64,000 nt of DNA from Galdieria partita (lineage: Eukaryota > Rhodophyta > Bangiophyceae > Galdieriales > Galdieriaceae), in assembly GCA_025991245.1 (NCBI GenBank), contig BQMJ01000009.1:186001-250000 (forward strand), in the 5' to 3' direction. Every line of letters starts with the position of its first letter. Position 1 is the first letter of the stretch. The notes under the pieces are model-generated. The model was not told the origin of the DNA. It searched no databases and was given only the letters and a program-made list of their open reading frames with translations. Position numbers and translations under genes: made by a program. Shown here in pieces: positions 10,239-21,736 of this stretch.

Positions 10239-12740
10239 TCATTCGTGAGCGAGTATTACAGGCACAGACCAAAATTCTTCCAACTCCCAATTCTGCCCTC
10301 TTTTAACTACTACATTTTGTTCTTGACTGATTTGAAACAGTTGTTGTTTCGTAGCGTGGATTTCATCGAAACAAGGACAGCGTATAGAAGAAGCAAGACT
10401 ATCGGCAATACTAAAACTTAACAACAGAATCTGGAAGATTTCATAATGCTTTCTATCCATGCGATGCAAAATATCAGAGGAAACAGGAATTCGCGTCAGA
10501 AGTTGTTTGAGATATTCCAAGACATGGTTCAGTATAGTCACTCTCGCAGATGATGGAATTACATGCAAATAAGTAATATTCTTACGAAAGCTCAACCAAG
10601 AATTGAATACTTCGGTTTCTAGTTGACACGTATCAAGATCCTCATCACTACAGTCTCGCCATGTGTCTTCCAATAAAACTAATGCATTTTGAATCACATA
10701 GCAAAACTTCCGAACTGATGAGTCTAAAAGCAATTTGGAATTTTCACTTAGAACACTGATGATATCTTCTTCTTCTGATGTAATTTCTAACTTTGAAAAC
10801 AATTCGTTGCTCTCTGATCTGTCTTTCACAACGGAGAGCATCAAAGTTTGATTCCAATAACAAAGAATACTTTCTGAAATTTCTCCAAAGTCTAAAGTAC
10901 GTTGTTCTTTCTCGACTATTTTTTTGGAAAGATCCTTAAAAAGTTGACCGAATTGAGCAGAAATCCGTACAAACACTGACGAGGGAGGATCCAAAGCCGT
11001 ATCAAAAAATTTCAAAATTGTCGAGATTGCATCCTTCAAACAAATACTAAAAAGTGAGTCTTCTGTAGTAACTTGAACAAAGAAATGAATAAAGTTATCT
11101 TCCACAGCATCCTCAATAACTTTAAACGAGGAAGAAACTTGACTTAAGATATCATCAAAATATTGATCAACTAGTTTGTCCATGTACAAGCAAGCTGAAT
11201 TCAGATCAAAAAAGGTTTGCTTCAGCTCAGATATATTCTTTTGACAACTTCGAAGTTCTATCATCTCTTCCAAGCTCAGTTGAAAACGATTATCGGAGCA
11301 AAAATTAAGAAGAAACGAAAGACAGGAGGAAAAAATATCCGAAACTCTTTTGCTGATAGATAAAGTAATGTCTGAAATATGCTTTGGTATTGAGACATTG
11401 CTATTATTTCCGCCTTTACCTGGTAACGCTTTCTTCACTTCAGATGAAGTTGCCAACTGACTCAAAGGATGTTTCGATGTCACAAGCCTGAGTGTAAATC
11501 TTTCAAGCTCTGAAAGACAATTAACAAATGTAATACACAAACTTTCAACGACTTTCGTTCTCTTCGCAAAAGAAGGCGAAATTGTTGCTTTTGCATAAAG
11601 ACTACGGGCCTGTTGACTATACTGCTCGTTTTGACCTTTTTCATAAAAGTCTTTCTGTTCCTTGTTTACTTGCACCAATTCGTTGTACAATTTCTGTATT
11701 TTGTAAACCGAACTCTCGACACGTAACTCAAGAATTCGTTCCAAATGGTTCTTCGAGGGTTGTAACTGAAGTAAAAAGTTAACCAGTATGTCAACAATTT
11801 CCTTTGAACTTCCTGTATCGGTAATTTGACGATATATGCCTTCCAAATATTCATTCATTAAACCTTCTATGGTGCATTTTATCTTATCTACAACAGCGTT
11901 TGAGACCAGTGACTGCAATAGGGAATTAATACTGTGATACTCGGTCATTATGTGCGAACGGTTTCCAGATGTCAAAGCTTGCTTCAGACGAGCAGGAAGT
12001 TGAAAGAAACTGCGATGCTGAATTATAAGATCAAAAGCATGCTTTCTCCTCTCGTATGCCATATTTGCTTTAAAGGAATCTCCATAGATATAACTGACGA
12101 GTTCCTCTGTCTTCTTCGAAAGATTTTCTAACTTGGAAGAGTAACTGGGGTCCAAACCTTCAAGCTTTCTGTATCTTTCTAGAACTGCATCTTTCCAAAT
12201 AAAAATACGATCTAAGTTTTGTTTTAAGCACTCCGAAGTCTTTTCAGTGTTGCCCTTTAAAGTTTCATCAATATTTTCCAGTCCATTAATCAGACTATCT
12301 AGACTTGTTTCCTTGTGTACAACACGCAAGTAAACTTGAGGTGAAAACTCCACAGAACGTGGGTTCAATTCTGAACAAGTAAAATTTGAACTACTTGAAC
12401 GCAATTCTTCCGCACGAAAAGGTCTCTTGGTATCATTTTCCTGTGTTGAATTTTTATGCACAAATTTGCCTGTATTCAAGTCAACAAGTCCTAAAGTGAT
12501 AGGGTCCTCTAGAGTATTCAGTTTGTCATCGTTTCCTTGAGAAATTTTAAGATTCAACCAAGGCTCTCTGGGAGGTTTCATATTTAGTTTTGAAGAACTG
12601 AGCAACCTTCCCGACGAGCTGAGTGTCCTATTTCGGGAAAAAGACGCATTAAGACTGGCCAATTCCGGTTCCACCCTTTCAACTTCCGCCCAAGTTTTTG
12701 CTGAAGCACTAGCCAGTGGACTATCCAAGTCGTCGTTCAT
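10239..12740 (-). CDS. SEC5: Exocyst complex component Sec5 (EXOC2)
   Basis: Subunit of the octameric exocyst that tethers secretory vesicles to the plasma membrane. The intronless product from ATG 12740 is 833 aa, near the 900 aa of animal Sec5. The N-terminal 150 residues are Ser-rich and variable. From about residue 135 the conserved Sec5 N-terminal bundle begins: YLRVVHKETSLDSLINGL, then LKQNLDRIFIWKDAVLERYRKL and, after a linker, FFQLPARLKQAL with a Tyr-x-Ser/Lys repeat region, matching the Sec5 family pattern of VH.dTs..dL..Gl, then F..LPgrL. The rest is helical, as expected of a CATCHR protein. No Ral-binding Ig domain is seen before the bundle, as in plants and yeast. Weak point: similarity in the C-terminal half is low by eye. 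Confidence 0.82.
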   Translation of the reverse strand: MNDDLDSPLASASAKTWAEVERVEPELASLNASFSRNRTLSSSGRLLSSSKLNMKPPREPWLNLKISQGNDDKLNTLEDPITLGLVDLNTGKFVHKNSTQENDTKRPFRAEELRSSSSNFTCSELNPRSVEFSPQVYLRVVHKETSLDSLINGLENIDETLKGNTEKTSECLKQNLDRIFIWKDAVLERYRKLEGLDPSYSSKLENLSKKTEELVSYIYGDSFKANMAYERRKHAFDLIIQHRSFFQLPARLKQALTSGNRSHIMTEYHSINSLLQSLVSNAVVDKIKCTIEGLMNEYLEGIYRQITDTGSSKEIVDILVNFLLQLQPSKNHLERILELRVESSVYKIQKLYNELVQVNKEQKDFYEKGQNEQYSQQARSLYAKATISPSFAKRTKVVESLCITFVNCLSELERFTLRLVTSKHPLSQLATSSEVKKALPGKGGNNSNVSIPKHISDITLSISKRVSDIFSSCLSFLLNFCSDNRFQLSLEEMIELRSCQKNISELKQTFFDLNSACLYMDKLVDQYFDDILSQVSSSFKVIEDAVEDNFIHFFVQVTTEDSLFSICLKDAISTILKFFDTALDPPSSVFVRISAQFGQLFKDLSKKIVEKEQRTLDFGEISESILCYWNQTLMLSVVKDRSESNELFSKLEITSEEEDIISVLSENSKLLLDSSVRKFCYVIQNALVLLEDTWRDCSDEDLDTCQLETEVFNSWLSFRKNITYLHVIPSSARVTILNHVLEYLKQLLTRIPVSSDILHRMDRKHYEIFQILLLSFSIADSLASSIRCPCFDEIHATKQQLFQISQEQNVVVKRGQNWELEEFWSVPVILAHE

Positions 12741-12964
12741 AGAATGGTTTAAAGGCGTCGTCACTTCTAATATGGCGAGAAAGTAACTCTCCAAATTTCA
12801 ACCAAAATCAATTAGCATTTTTTGTTTCCAAACATGAAAAGGATTTGTCCCATAAACTTCAAACTTTTCGCACATTTGTAGACTCAAATATACTCTTTAT
12901 ATTACCAGTCTTAGGTTTAGATTAGAGGCATAACGAACCAACTCCAATCTTTCTTCCGAAATGA

Positions 12965-14505
12965 CTATCTTGGTAACAATTTATTTGCAATGTGAATATA
13001 GCTTTCAGGCAATTTTCTAAGATCATCTAACGAGATCCTTTCCTGACTGGTATGGGCATCTAGTATAGAACCAGCGCCAAATAACAACGCTTTGTGGTAG
13101 AATTTGGCATAAGGGATGTCTGTATTATACTTTGCCACAAAAGTAGGAAACCCCTCTAAATAATAGAGCCGTACAGGTCCATTTTTGCTATACGTTTTGG
13201 TTACAATGGAGTATTTCTTGGCAAGCTTTTCCACCATTTTTTCAACAATTTCAGGCTCTGAAACAACTCGAAACATGATATCGGCAGAAGCTCGATCAGG
13301 TATTACATTGTCTATTTTTATCATGTTGGGCACTAATGATATATAGAAACATTCTTACCGGCGATACCTCCACTCATGAGACCCACATTGAGAACAGTTT
13401 CTCCAAGTTCGGGATCCTTTGGATAGTCCTTGAATTCCAACAATTCCGATAATAACTTGATAAGTGGAACAATAGCAGATTTCCCTCGTTCTGGATATGC
13501 CGAATGACAAGAAACTCCTTCGGAAATGAGTTTCATTTTTAGCACACCTGCTTGCGCAATTGGAATCTTATTTTCGGTAGGCTCTCCTACTATCAAGTAC
13601 TCTGTATCCAGTCTTAACTTATTGGCTTCTTTCATGCCATCATGATCAGTTTCCTCTCCTGTCACAAATAATAACCCAACTCCTCTCGAGAAATTTTGAG
13701 CAGCTATTAACATTGACGCAACCAATCCTCGAGCATCACAAACTCCTCTGCCATATAAGAAGCCATCGTCTCTAACTGAAGAAGGAATAAACGGAGGCAC
13801 TGTATCAAGGTGGCTACAAAAGACAATACTAGGATTGGGATCACCCAATCTCGAAGCAAACACGTTCAATCGCCTTTCCTTGTTGTCACCTTGTGAAGGA
13901 ACTGGCTGCAAAGTTACATTCCAATCTCTTGCTTTTAACCAATCTGCAACAAAAGCAACGGCTTCCAAACAAGTTGGCATATCTACTAAAGTACGGGTCA
14001 GAGAAACAACTTGAGAGTTGTCGTATAATTCACTATTTTTCTGGACAAGAGTATAAAAGTGGGATAGCCAGTTAATAAACTTCCAGTTACTTTTCTTTAA
14101 GCTCGAAATAAGTGGCTTCAGGTGGAAGTCTGAAATAGACTTGAAAGAGTTGGCGAATGAGTTTCTCAAGCTTTCAAAGCTGCCAACCTCCCCGGCTTCA
14201 ACTCCTTCCTGTTTTGAGGACAAAGTAAAGTGTTCTTGTTTTCTATTACCAGAATCGATACTGCAAGCGTATAGCCTAGTCAAACTTTGCGAGATCCTAA
14301 CGAGAAGTTGAGAACGAAAGAAACAACTAAAGTTAAAGACGTACTTGCACAGAGACCTGCGGACTGGTCTAGGGGACTCGTGAAAATATTCTACATAAAA
14401 CAAAAGTGCTACGAAGAGCAAGTATAGCACAAAGGCTCTCACGTACTTCTCACGGTAGGAGACAATGACTTTGGAAGGACTTACTGGAGTATTCGAAGCC
14501 TTCAT
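12965..14505 (-). CDS. Membrane-anchored M20 family metallopeptidase (ArgE/DapE/ACY1 type)
   Basis: Zn-dependent amidohydrolase/peptidase of the M20 family. Two exons, 14505-13359 and 13311-12965, flank a 47-nt intron (13358-13312, GTAAGA..AATAG); the join makes GGIADNVIPDRA, the family's conserved GG.A.NvIPd.A segment. Product 497 aa. A single hydrophobic helix (about residues 15-35, AFVLYLLFVALLFYVEYF) predicts a signal anchor and a luminal or extracellular catalytic domain. Catalytic features: SHLDTVPP (metal His, catalytic Asp), GRGVCDARG (bridging Asp), TGEETDHDG (Glu pair), VGEPT, and DAHTSQERIS with the C-terminal metal His. GEPT and the domain order resemble acetylornithine deacetylase, but the anchor suggests secretory-pathway dipeptide or N-acyl-amino-acid hydrolysis. 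Substrate unknown. Confidence 0.86.
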
Positions 14506-16050
14506 TTGGGACTTTGTACATACAAATAAACAAATATATTGTCCAATCCTCAAGATTTATTTCCTATCACAAAGAATAGTTAACATCCGCCAGCCACTGG
14601 TTCTTAAGTCTCTCTTAAATGAATAGGGCGTTGACAGTTTCTTCTTCTGTTAATAGCAACAGGAGAAACACAATTCCGCAACTTGCTCAGGTTACAGTTC
14701 TTTTAGTTTCAAAGCTCTCTTCACGAAAACTTCTTGGAAGAAAAGATTTCCAGAAACTAAAGCTTTCTGAGTATATACCACCACCTTTATTCTTTGACCA
14801 CCTCATAACAGACAGAAAATATGCCGTAGCTATGGAGAATCTATTAGTATAAGAGGAACAGAAACCATAGAGACATATACTACCAGGAATATTAATACTG
14901 GCTATGATACCTAAGTAGGTCAGAAATCGTTTCTTTCCAGCTCGCATCAATAAAGACAAACAAAATTGTGTAACTTGTGTTCGTCATTTTGGATTGGGAG
15001 ACTTTATATAATAGTTATTGGTTCTCTCTAAATAGCTTTCTCTATGCAGTTTTCTTCTTCGAAACTTAATATTTTATTGAAAGTATTTCTTTCGGATGGA
15101 TGTATGTTAAGAAATTTTTGAGCTTTACTTTGGCTTTTGTCGTAGTCTTCAACAACAAGTTTCCTGCTTTGTAATTTTTGGAAAGATATCCGAATGGAAA
15201 TCATGTCCTTTATTGTTTGCACTATTAAATGTTCGAAGCTAAGAAACCACTGCTTTTAAGAAATAACAAAAGCCTTTTGGACTTCCAACTAAGATGTTGC
15301 TCTATTTGTATTTCTCCAAAGGTCACTTTTAGTTGAAAAGTACAAGAATAATTATGAAGAGTCTTTTTCGACGAATGAATCCGAAACAATCAGTTGTTTT
15401 GGCTCCTTTGAACATGTGTGAAGTAGTCCAACTGATTATTTCTCGAAAGTAGAATTGTCTGCACTCGAAAGAAATCAAGTATTCGCTAGACAATCTCGTG
15501 TTCCAAGCAGCTACTGACCTAAAGAGCTACGAAATATGGAGAGTGAACAGAAACGACGAATTTTCTTGTTCTGTCAGCTAAGCCTTTCTGGTATGTTTCT
15601 CTGGTCAACACAAACAGCTTTGAAGTGCTTTTCAGAGTCTAACAGTTTGTGTATATTCTCCAGTTTTGAAACTAGCTCACTAGGCCGCCTTTATTATCAA
15701 ACCTGATAACCTCACTTGAATATTGAAGTAGCACATGCTTTGCTTCCAACTCGACTTGTTCTTATTCCTTGCAACTTGATTATCTGAAGTTACCAAACTA
15801 ACAGATTTATGTGGAAGTATTTTGTTCTGGCACTGTCAGTATAGCAACTAAACATACTTTCATTTAGATGCCCCATACAAGTGAAGGCGATTGGATTTTA
15901 TTGGAAGAAAAGATGCAAATTGCATGCTGAGGTGTTGTGGACATCCTGCGGAGATGAATCTCGTACAACTGCTTTTTACTGACATTTTCCAAGCTCTTGT
16001 GTCATCTTTTTCCTTTTGATATTTTCTTGTATTGTATATTGCTTAGTTTA
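14506..16050. other. Gap with several weak small-gene candidates
   Basis: No secure gene. Minus strand 14987-14689: ATG exon MTNTSYTILFVFIDASWKET, donor GTATCA and acceptor TAATAG 70 nt apart, then an open frame to TGA; joined product about 75 aa, unrecognised. Minus strand 15222-15028 holds a 64-codon frame (QSRKLVVEDYDKSQ) of unknown meaning. Plus strand near 15537: MESEQKRRIFLFCQ followed by a very good donor (GTATGT), but I could not extend it convincingly. The last 100 bases carry the promoter side of the SNF5-type gene. Confidence 0.3.
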
Positions 16051-18335
16051 ATGAAAGAACAGTGAGTGACTATTATGGGATTTTTTGAACTTTTACTAAA
16101 CGTCGACCTGAAAGGCACTCGAAACCATTCACAGAAGACGATACGAGTAGATTTCTTACTCCGGAAACTGTTGGTACTGAAGAGTTGTTCTTATCCCCCA
16201 ACCATTTCGAGTCAGGTCCTGACTGTCCTATAGAGTATGATCTACTGTTGAGTTTGGGACAAAAGAAAAGGGAAAGTAGAAGGCCAGAAGAGTTAAGGTT
16301 TTACCAAATGATTGGTCCGAATGCCACATTTATAGAAGGAGAAGTGGACAGTGAGAATATGTTCAACCTAGAACTGAATTTTCTGGTCGACAGTGAGGTT
16401 CCTGAGCAAGGCCCAACAGCTTCACAGTCGGCTTCGTTATATTGCGTTTCCGAAGGTAAAGAGTGACTTCGTGGTTAACAGAGTTGTAAACAGCACTTGT
16501 AGATGATTGTTACAGTAGCGTTTGTCAATCGGGAACTGGTGAAGGAAACCTCCAAGACATATATCCTTACTTATCGCAAAATGGTACTGAAAGAAGAGGG
16601 CCTGACAAAGAGCGGATAACGCAGGCTTGCCCTTTTCAGAGTGATTTACAGACATATCAGGACAATTTTATGACTTCTTCTACTTGTATTGGAAGTGAAA
16701 CAAGTAATTTTGTAAGAGAACCTGTTGGTTCAGGATATTATAAGTCTGAAGCAACTCGAGTACAAGACGCTTTACTTGACCAATCATTCCAATCAAGATC
16801 TTTTACTGGAAACTCATTCTTGCCTGAGTTGTCTTCAGGAGAATATTGGAACGGTAACTTTTCTTGTTCTACTGAACGTGAAAGTTCAATCGGTGACTCC
16901 TGTTTTGGTTCTAATATAAAGGGTTTATCAAAGCGAAGATATTATAATAATTCTTCGAATCAGGAAATACCTTCTTCGGTAGACGAGTTTGAAAGGTGGA
17001 GACTTGAAATCAATTCTTTGTTAAAACATCGAGGTTTATCCAGACGAGAGTTTGCGAAGTCAGCTGGAATCGGAAAAAATACGGTTGGAAAGTATTTGTC
17101 GGGTCACTGCAAACGTGTTTCACGAGAAGTTGTATATAAAATGTTGCATGCTTTTCATATTATTCAAAGCCGGGATAGAATAGAGGTTGGTATTTCACAA
17201 TCTGGTACCAAGAGCAGCAGGAGTCGACGGTTAGCATTGAAACAAAGAGAAGCTTTACGTTTTTCTCAGTATTCAAACTGCTCTCCAATTCAGACAGATT
17301 GGGATAGAATCAATAGAACTTCCTTTGTGGAAATGGAGAAAATGAATATGGTAGATACTGTGCCGTTTCAGGACGTGTTGTTCAGCGATGAACGCGAACC
17401 GAAGACTATGATACCAATTGACTTATTGAATACTGGTTCCTATCACAGTTGCGATCCTAGCCAGGATTTATCAGCCGACGAGTGTTTCATCTCAGAGGAA
17501 AAATTAGAAACGAGTCAAGCAGTTTCTACAATTGACAAAAAGACTGAAAATCCTTTGACACCTTCGTGTACGAAGGTGAAGATGGCTCCGGAACATACAA
17601 GTAGTTTAGATTTCAATATAATTCAACATGAATATTTAACTGAGGAAAACGAGCTCTCGACTTTGCATTCGATTTCCTCCAATAATGAAAAGAGCAACGT
17701 CGTAAAGTTGGCCAAGTCTGAAGTAACTTCGTGCCAGTATGAAAATGAGTCATACGAGACGGAGAAAGCCAATGAGCAGATACAAGATTTGGTAGAAGAA
17801 AGCTATTATATATATTCTGAGCCATTTCAGGAACCACCAACAGTTATTTGTTTCATGCCCGTACAAATAGAGATACGTATACCAGGCGACAAAGTTGATG
17901 AAGAGAGAAATTTTACGACACTTTATTCATGGCGTTGGGGAGATAAAAGACAGTCTGTTGAATCTATCGTGAGTGAAATAGCTAAACACTACAATGTCCC
18001 CAGCAAACATACGGATATCTTAAAGAGCTGTGTTGAAAGTGCACTTGCGCGACACGGCCTTTTAGATAACTTGCTACATTCCACATCTTCTCGAAGAGTT
18101 CGTCTTGATCTAGATCTGGGTGACAATCGACGTCACTCGGAAGAATTCCATGTCGACTATCCATGGCCTGAGAATTTTCCTTATATTTTTGCTCGTCAAA
18201 TATGTATGGATTTGGTAAGTGATGATATCATCAGTATTAGTATACAAGTTTGAAATGATTGCGTAGAATATCAGTCCACAGCATATTGAAAGAATAGCAG
18301 TAAATATAATAGGACAGTTGATTGGCGACAAATGA
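16051..18335 (+). CDS. SNF5/SMARCB1-repeat protein with a Cro/C1-type helix-turn-helix
   Basis: Likely the SNF5/INI1 core subunit of a SWI/SNF-type chromatin remodeller. Four exons keep phase: 16051-16061 (11 nt, ATG AAA GAA CA), 16115-16455, 16503-18214 and 18267-18335; introns 53, 47 and 52 nt, with clear donors GTGAGT, GTAAAG and GTAAGT. Product 710 aa. The C-terminus has two SNF5 repeats: MPVQIEIRIPG..LYSWRWGDKRQS (about 540-600) and VRLDLDLG..YPWPENFPYIFARQICMDLNISPQH (about 630-700), the second completed only by the last 23-codon exon. In the middle (about residues 255-315) lies INSLLKHRGLSRREFAKSAG with IGKNTVGKYLSGH, a clear XRE/Cro-type helix-turn-helix. That domain is not the winged helix of animal BAF47. 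The linker is Ser/Glu-rich. The first tiny exon is the least certain part. Confidence 0.78.
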
Positions 18336-18683
18336 CGCACTTTGGAGTTCTTCATATATAAAGGGCAATAGTTTTCAGCAATAACTTATTATTTTAGATG
18401 AGGAATTTGTGACAAGTTACGAAAGTTTGCGCATCATAGGCTTCTTTTCTGAACATCAGTTTTTGAACAGCTGAAATATTACTTTGATAAAGTGTCGTAT
18501 TTAGAACGTCGGCTTCAAGTGCAAAGTTGCAAAGCAAAAAAGCCATCACTCATTTTTGATTCCATGTAGAAGCTCTCGGTCTCAAATGAACAGATGTCTT
18601 CATTTGACAAGTTTCGAATACAAAGATTGAAAATAGGAAAATTTTTGACCTTCTTTATATTCATTATTGTACAAAAACACTTA

Positions 18684-20412
18684 TTATAGGCATTTGAAGT
18701 AGTTACAGATTTTTGTAAGCTACCAAAGTAATTTAGCTTTCTCTCTCGTTGTTGACTCGTCACCAATTGAGATACACTTCTTGCTATCTCAACCTGAGAC
18801 CAACCAATGAATAAGTTATTCGAAACCAAAGATTGAACAGCGTTTCCACTTGTGTGTGTCAGATTTGTTCCTATTCCCAAAAAGTTGGAACGTCTTGCAT
18901 CGTTTTTTCTATCCTGTCAACTACAAAAGCATATTGTCCTGAAACCCGCTACGTAGTTTCCCTAGGAACGATACTAATCTATGAACTCCTTTATCCATAG
19001 AGGTGAGGAATTGTCTTTTCCAGCTTCAACAAGGCAGTGTTTGGTTAAAGACAAACAACGTACTCTTCAGAATTCTCAATTAATCTTGATACGATGACAT
19101 ACAACACATCTTTAGTGAAATACGCAAGTTATCGTTTGTCCAACAGGGCACAAAATCAGAAAGGTAAAAGCTTGTAAGATAACATTTTTACCTCTAAGCA
19201 ACTGTTGGGAAGAGCAAGACTTTGATCCAGAAACGAAGCCAAGAGTTCATCAAGTCCATAAAGGCGGCCAAAAGTAGACAATTTTGAGATAATATTATTC
19301 CAGAGAACTTGCGATTTCATCCATGGCATTTCGCTTTCTTGATTTTCCTCTAGATTAGCCTATACGATATAGACTTGTTCTGTTCAGGAGTACTTGAGCA
19401 ATTTTGTTCCTTCTAAATTCAGCAAATGCAATTCTAGACTGTTTCAGTTGAAAGCCTCTTGTTACCTTTTGTATGATTCTCTCTAAGTGAAGATATGCTT
19501 CTAGAAAGTTTATTATCAGAGATATCTGTAGTAATCTTTCATAGTACAGATTGTTTTAAAATCTGCCAGTTAGTTGTATTCCTTTTCTTCCTCTATATTT
19601 CTATGCTTAAGTTGCAATAACTAAGAGGCTATCCTTTATTTCGCTAGGAAACACTAGATCTTGCAGCATCAATAAGAAACCTGGGATAGCTCATCTCTTG
19701 TCAAAGAATATAAGAAGGAATTTTTCGTTTTCACTCCAAAGTTCCAATATCGCTCTACTCTCGTTGCATCTTTCAGCAGTTTCAACTGCGTATTTTGTTT
19801 TCGTTTCGCAAAAAATAGTATGATTGGTTTATAATAAAGTAATTAATAAAAACAATCAAGGAAGCAAGCTTAGCTGTCCAAAGCACCATTTCTGACACAA
19901 TGAAATTGAGATACTTCAGTACATGCATCATAGTCAAGCAAATGTCAAGTCTTGTGTAAATTGAAGTTCCAAATGTATTTCATTCTCACTTAAATGAAGG
20001 ATGCTGCTTTCTCAATTCAGTAATGAACTTAACTTGCCAGCAACTAGAGCAGGTTAGTTTCCCTCTATTGACCCTCTTTGCTAGTTATTTGGGTTGCCGA
20101 ACTTGAACTAGGCGCATGAATCGTCTGTATTCAGCAAATTATATTCTTGATTCCATAAAAGAGAGAAGAGGTTTGTACTCGTCTGAGATGCATTGTTAGT
20201 TTTTTTCATGTCACAAGATACTTTGAATAGTTTAGCAGAACAAGAGATCTGAAAAATGGAGATTTCTATCTTTCTCGGCTTCTCATTTCCTTCTTATGTA
20301 AGAGTTTGGATAGCTTCCATTCTGTAGAGAACACTTTGATAGCACAAAGAATAGCTTTCGAAGCACTCTTCGATCTATCAGACTCTAATACTTTATCAAA
20401 CGCTTGCGACAT
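18684..20412 (-). CDS. Unrecognised multi-exon gene
   Basis: A plausible protein gene split into many short exons. From ATG 20412 it starts MSQAFDKVLESDRSKSASKA. Coding-like pieces then follow on the minus strand: KLLKDATRVERYWNFGVKTK (near 19790-19690), ISLIINFLEAYLHLERIIQK to AEFRRNKIAQ (near 19530-19400), ENQESEMPWMKSQVLWNNI to LDELLASFLDQSLALPN (near 19360-19200), VLYVIVSRLIENSED (19115-19055), WKRQFLTSMDKGVHRLVSFL (19025-18945) and SGNAVQSLVSNNLFIGWSQV to QL (18885-18765), ending TAA 18686-18684. Several joins keep phase with donors such as GTACGT and GTTTCA, implying introns of 34-50 nt. It is helical and hydrophilic with no motif I know. The exon chain between 20.35 and 19.8 kb is unresolved. 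Coding status is likely, the exact model is not. Confidence 0.5.
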
Positions 20413-20659
20413 GACAAGATATAAGCGTTTCAAACATTTTTGATAGCTTTTACAGCTTAAGAACTATCAATAAGACGCAAGTAGTTTGATTAAAGAAACT
20501 CTCATTGTTTTCATAAATTTTCTATAGGAACAGGAGCTTTAAACCGCCAAGAGCAAATTATCGACAGTCGGAATCCGGCAAGATAGTAGCGCCAACGAGA
20601 CACCCAAAAGACAGTGTGGTGATTGTTGGACAAGTTGTCGCAAGAACATATAGGCTTGA

Positions 20660-21736
20660 ATGACTAGCAGTGTTGTAGTTTCCGTCACCTTGCCTATTGC
20701 CATAGTCGCTATTATATTCATTGTATTAGTTTTTTGCTCTCCAAGGTCACAGGACGACAGAAGAAGTTGGTACGAGTTTGGAGTGTTTCTTCCCGAACTT
20801 TTGTGGAGAAGAATCACTGGAGCTCCCCCTCCTCGTAGGTTCCAAGGACGACAGCGTCGCAGGCGAAAAGTGGAAGGACTAACAAAGACAGAAATTAGAA
20901 TGGCTTGTCCAGAGGTTGTTTTCAGAGGTACACGTCGTCCCTCTGAAATTGTAACTTCTGGCTTGCGTTTTGAAAGAAAGGGACCTATTCAGACCGATCA
21001 GCAAAGCTATCTAGGTAACGATTCTGTAGAAAGGGTTTCGAATGTTTCTGTAAATAGTTCAGAAGTAGTGTTGCAAGGCTTTGAGACTCCCCGTCTTGGA
21101 CCCTTATCTGAAAAGGTTCCCAAGGACTCGGAGAAACGGGAAGTTTTGGAGAGCGTTGGAATTCCATTGGTAGAAACTGAAGAAATTAAGCCCATTCTAG
21201 AAGATGGAGCCGAAGTGTGTCGAGAGAAACGAAGTTCGTCGAAGGATTCTTCTAGGAGTGCCAGAAATTCTGAAACTCTTTCTTTGGTCCACGTTCCTGC
21301 CGCACCCGGTCATATCTTTCAGTTTGTTTTGCCGTTGAGATGGGTGACGCATGAAACAGAACCAGTGGAGCCTTATCACGTTGCAGAAAAGGAAGGTGTT
21401 GTGCTTGGTAGTTTCTATATTCCTGATGACATGTGTGCAGTATGCTTGGATCCTGTAATGCCCGGAGTGAAGCTGCGTGTCTTGCAGTGTCGTCATGCAT
21501 TTCATTCTCCTTGTATTGAACAGTGGCTGCGCTCAGCGAATAGATGCCCACTATGTAATACTCCTCCGATTCCGGTTTTTGAGGAAGAGGATATGGAAGA
21601 AGATTCCTTGGAATGTCAAATAGTAACAGCCCTAGGAAATCCCGGTCGTGCGACATATTGGCAAAGTTCAGCTTATCGTGCTGTTGTAAAGAGTTATAAT
21701 GCTCGCTGTTGGTTGCAGGAGTCCGAAACAACCTGA
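20660..21736 (+). CDS. RING-H2 finger membrane protein, probable E3 ubiquitin ligase
   Basis: Single-exon, 358 aa. An N-terminal membrane helix (about residues 5-27, VSVTLPIAIVAIIFIVLVF) anchors a long charged middle part, then a RING-H2 domain at about residues 258-300: CAVCLDPVMPG, then CRHAFHSPCIEQWL and CPLC, giving the C3H2C3 zinc ligands plus the Trp typical of E2-binding RINGs. This is the layout of plant ATL-type and related membrane ligases, although the ATL GLD motif is not obvious. The middle is rich in basic residues right after the helix (RRFQGRQRRRRKVEG), suggesting a cytosolic RING. Target unknown. Confidence 0.85.
   Translation: MTSSVVVSVTLPIAIVAIIFIVLVFCSPRSQDDRRSWYEFGVFLPELLWRRITGAPPPRRFQGRQRRRRKVEGLTKTEIRMACPEVVFRGTRRPSEIVTSGLRFERKGPIQTDQQSYLGNDSVERVSNVSVNSSEVVLQGFETPRLGPLSEKVPKDSEKREVLESVGIPLVETEEIKPILEDGAEVCREKRSSSKDSSRSARNSETLSLVHVPAAPGHIFQFVLPLRWVTHETEPVEPYHVAEKEGVVLGSFYIPDDMCAVCLDPVMPGVKLRVLQCRHAFHSPCIEQWLRSANRCPLCNTPPIPVFEEEDMEEDSLECQIVTALGNPGRATYWQSSAYRAVVKSYNARCWLQESETT

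Noticed and set aside
13312-13358. A 26-nt intron in the M20 peptidase gene (13358-13333)
   Set aside because: It keeps phase, but extending to the next acceptor (47 nt) gives GGIADNVIPDRA, the conserved family sequence; the shorter version inserts eight odd residues.
14619-14852. 77-codon plus-strand frame
   Set aside because: It overlaps a minus-strand two-exon candidate on the same bases; neither has recognisable sequence, so neither is called a gene.
18684-20412. PEX11, COG or exocyst identity for the unknown multi-exon gene
   Set aside because: Only general helical character is shared; none of the diagnostic motifs of those families was found.
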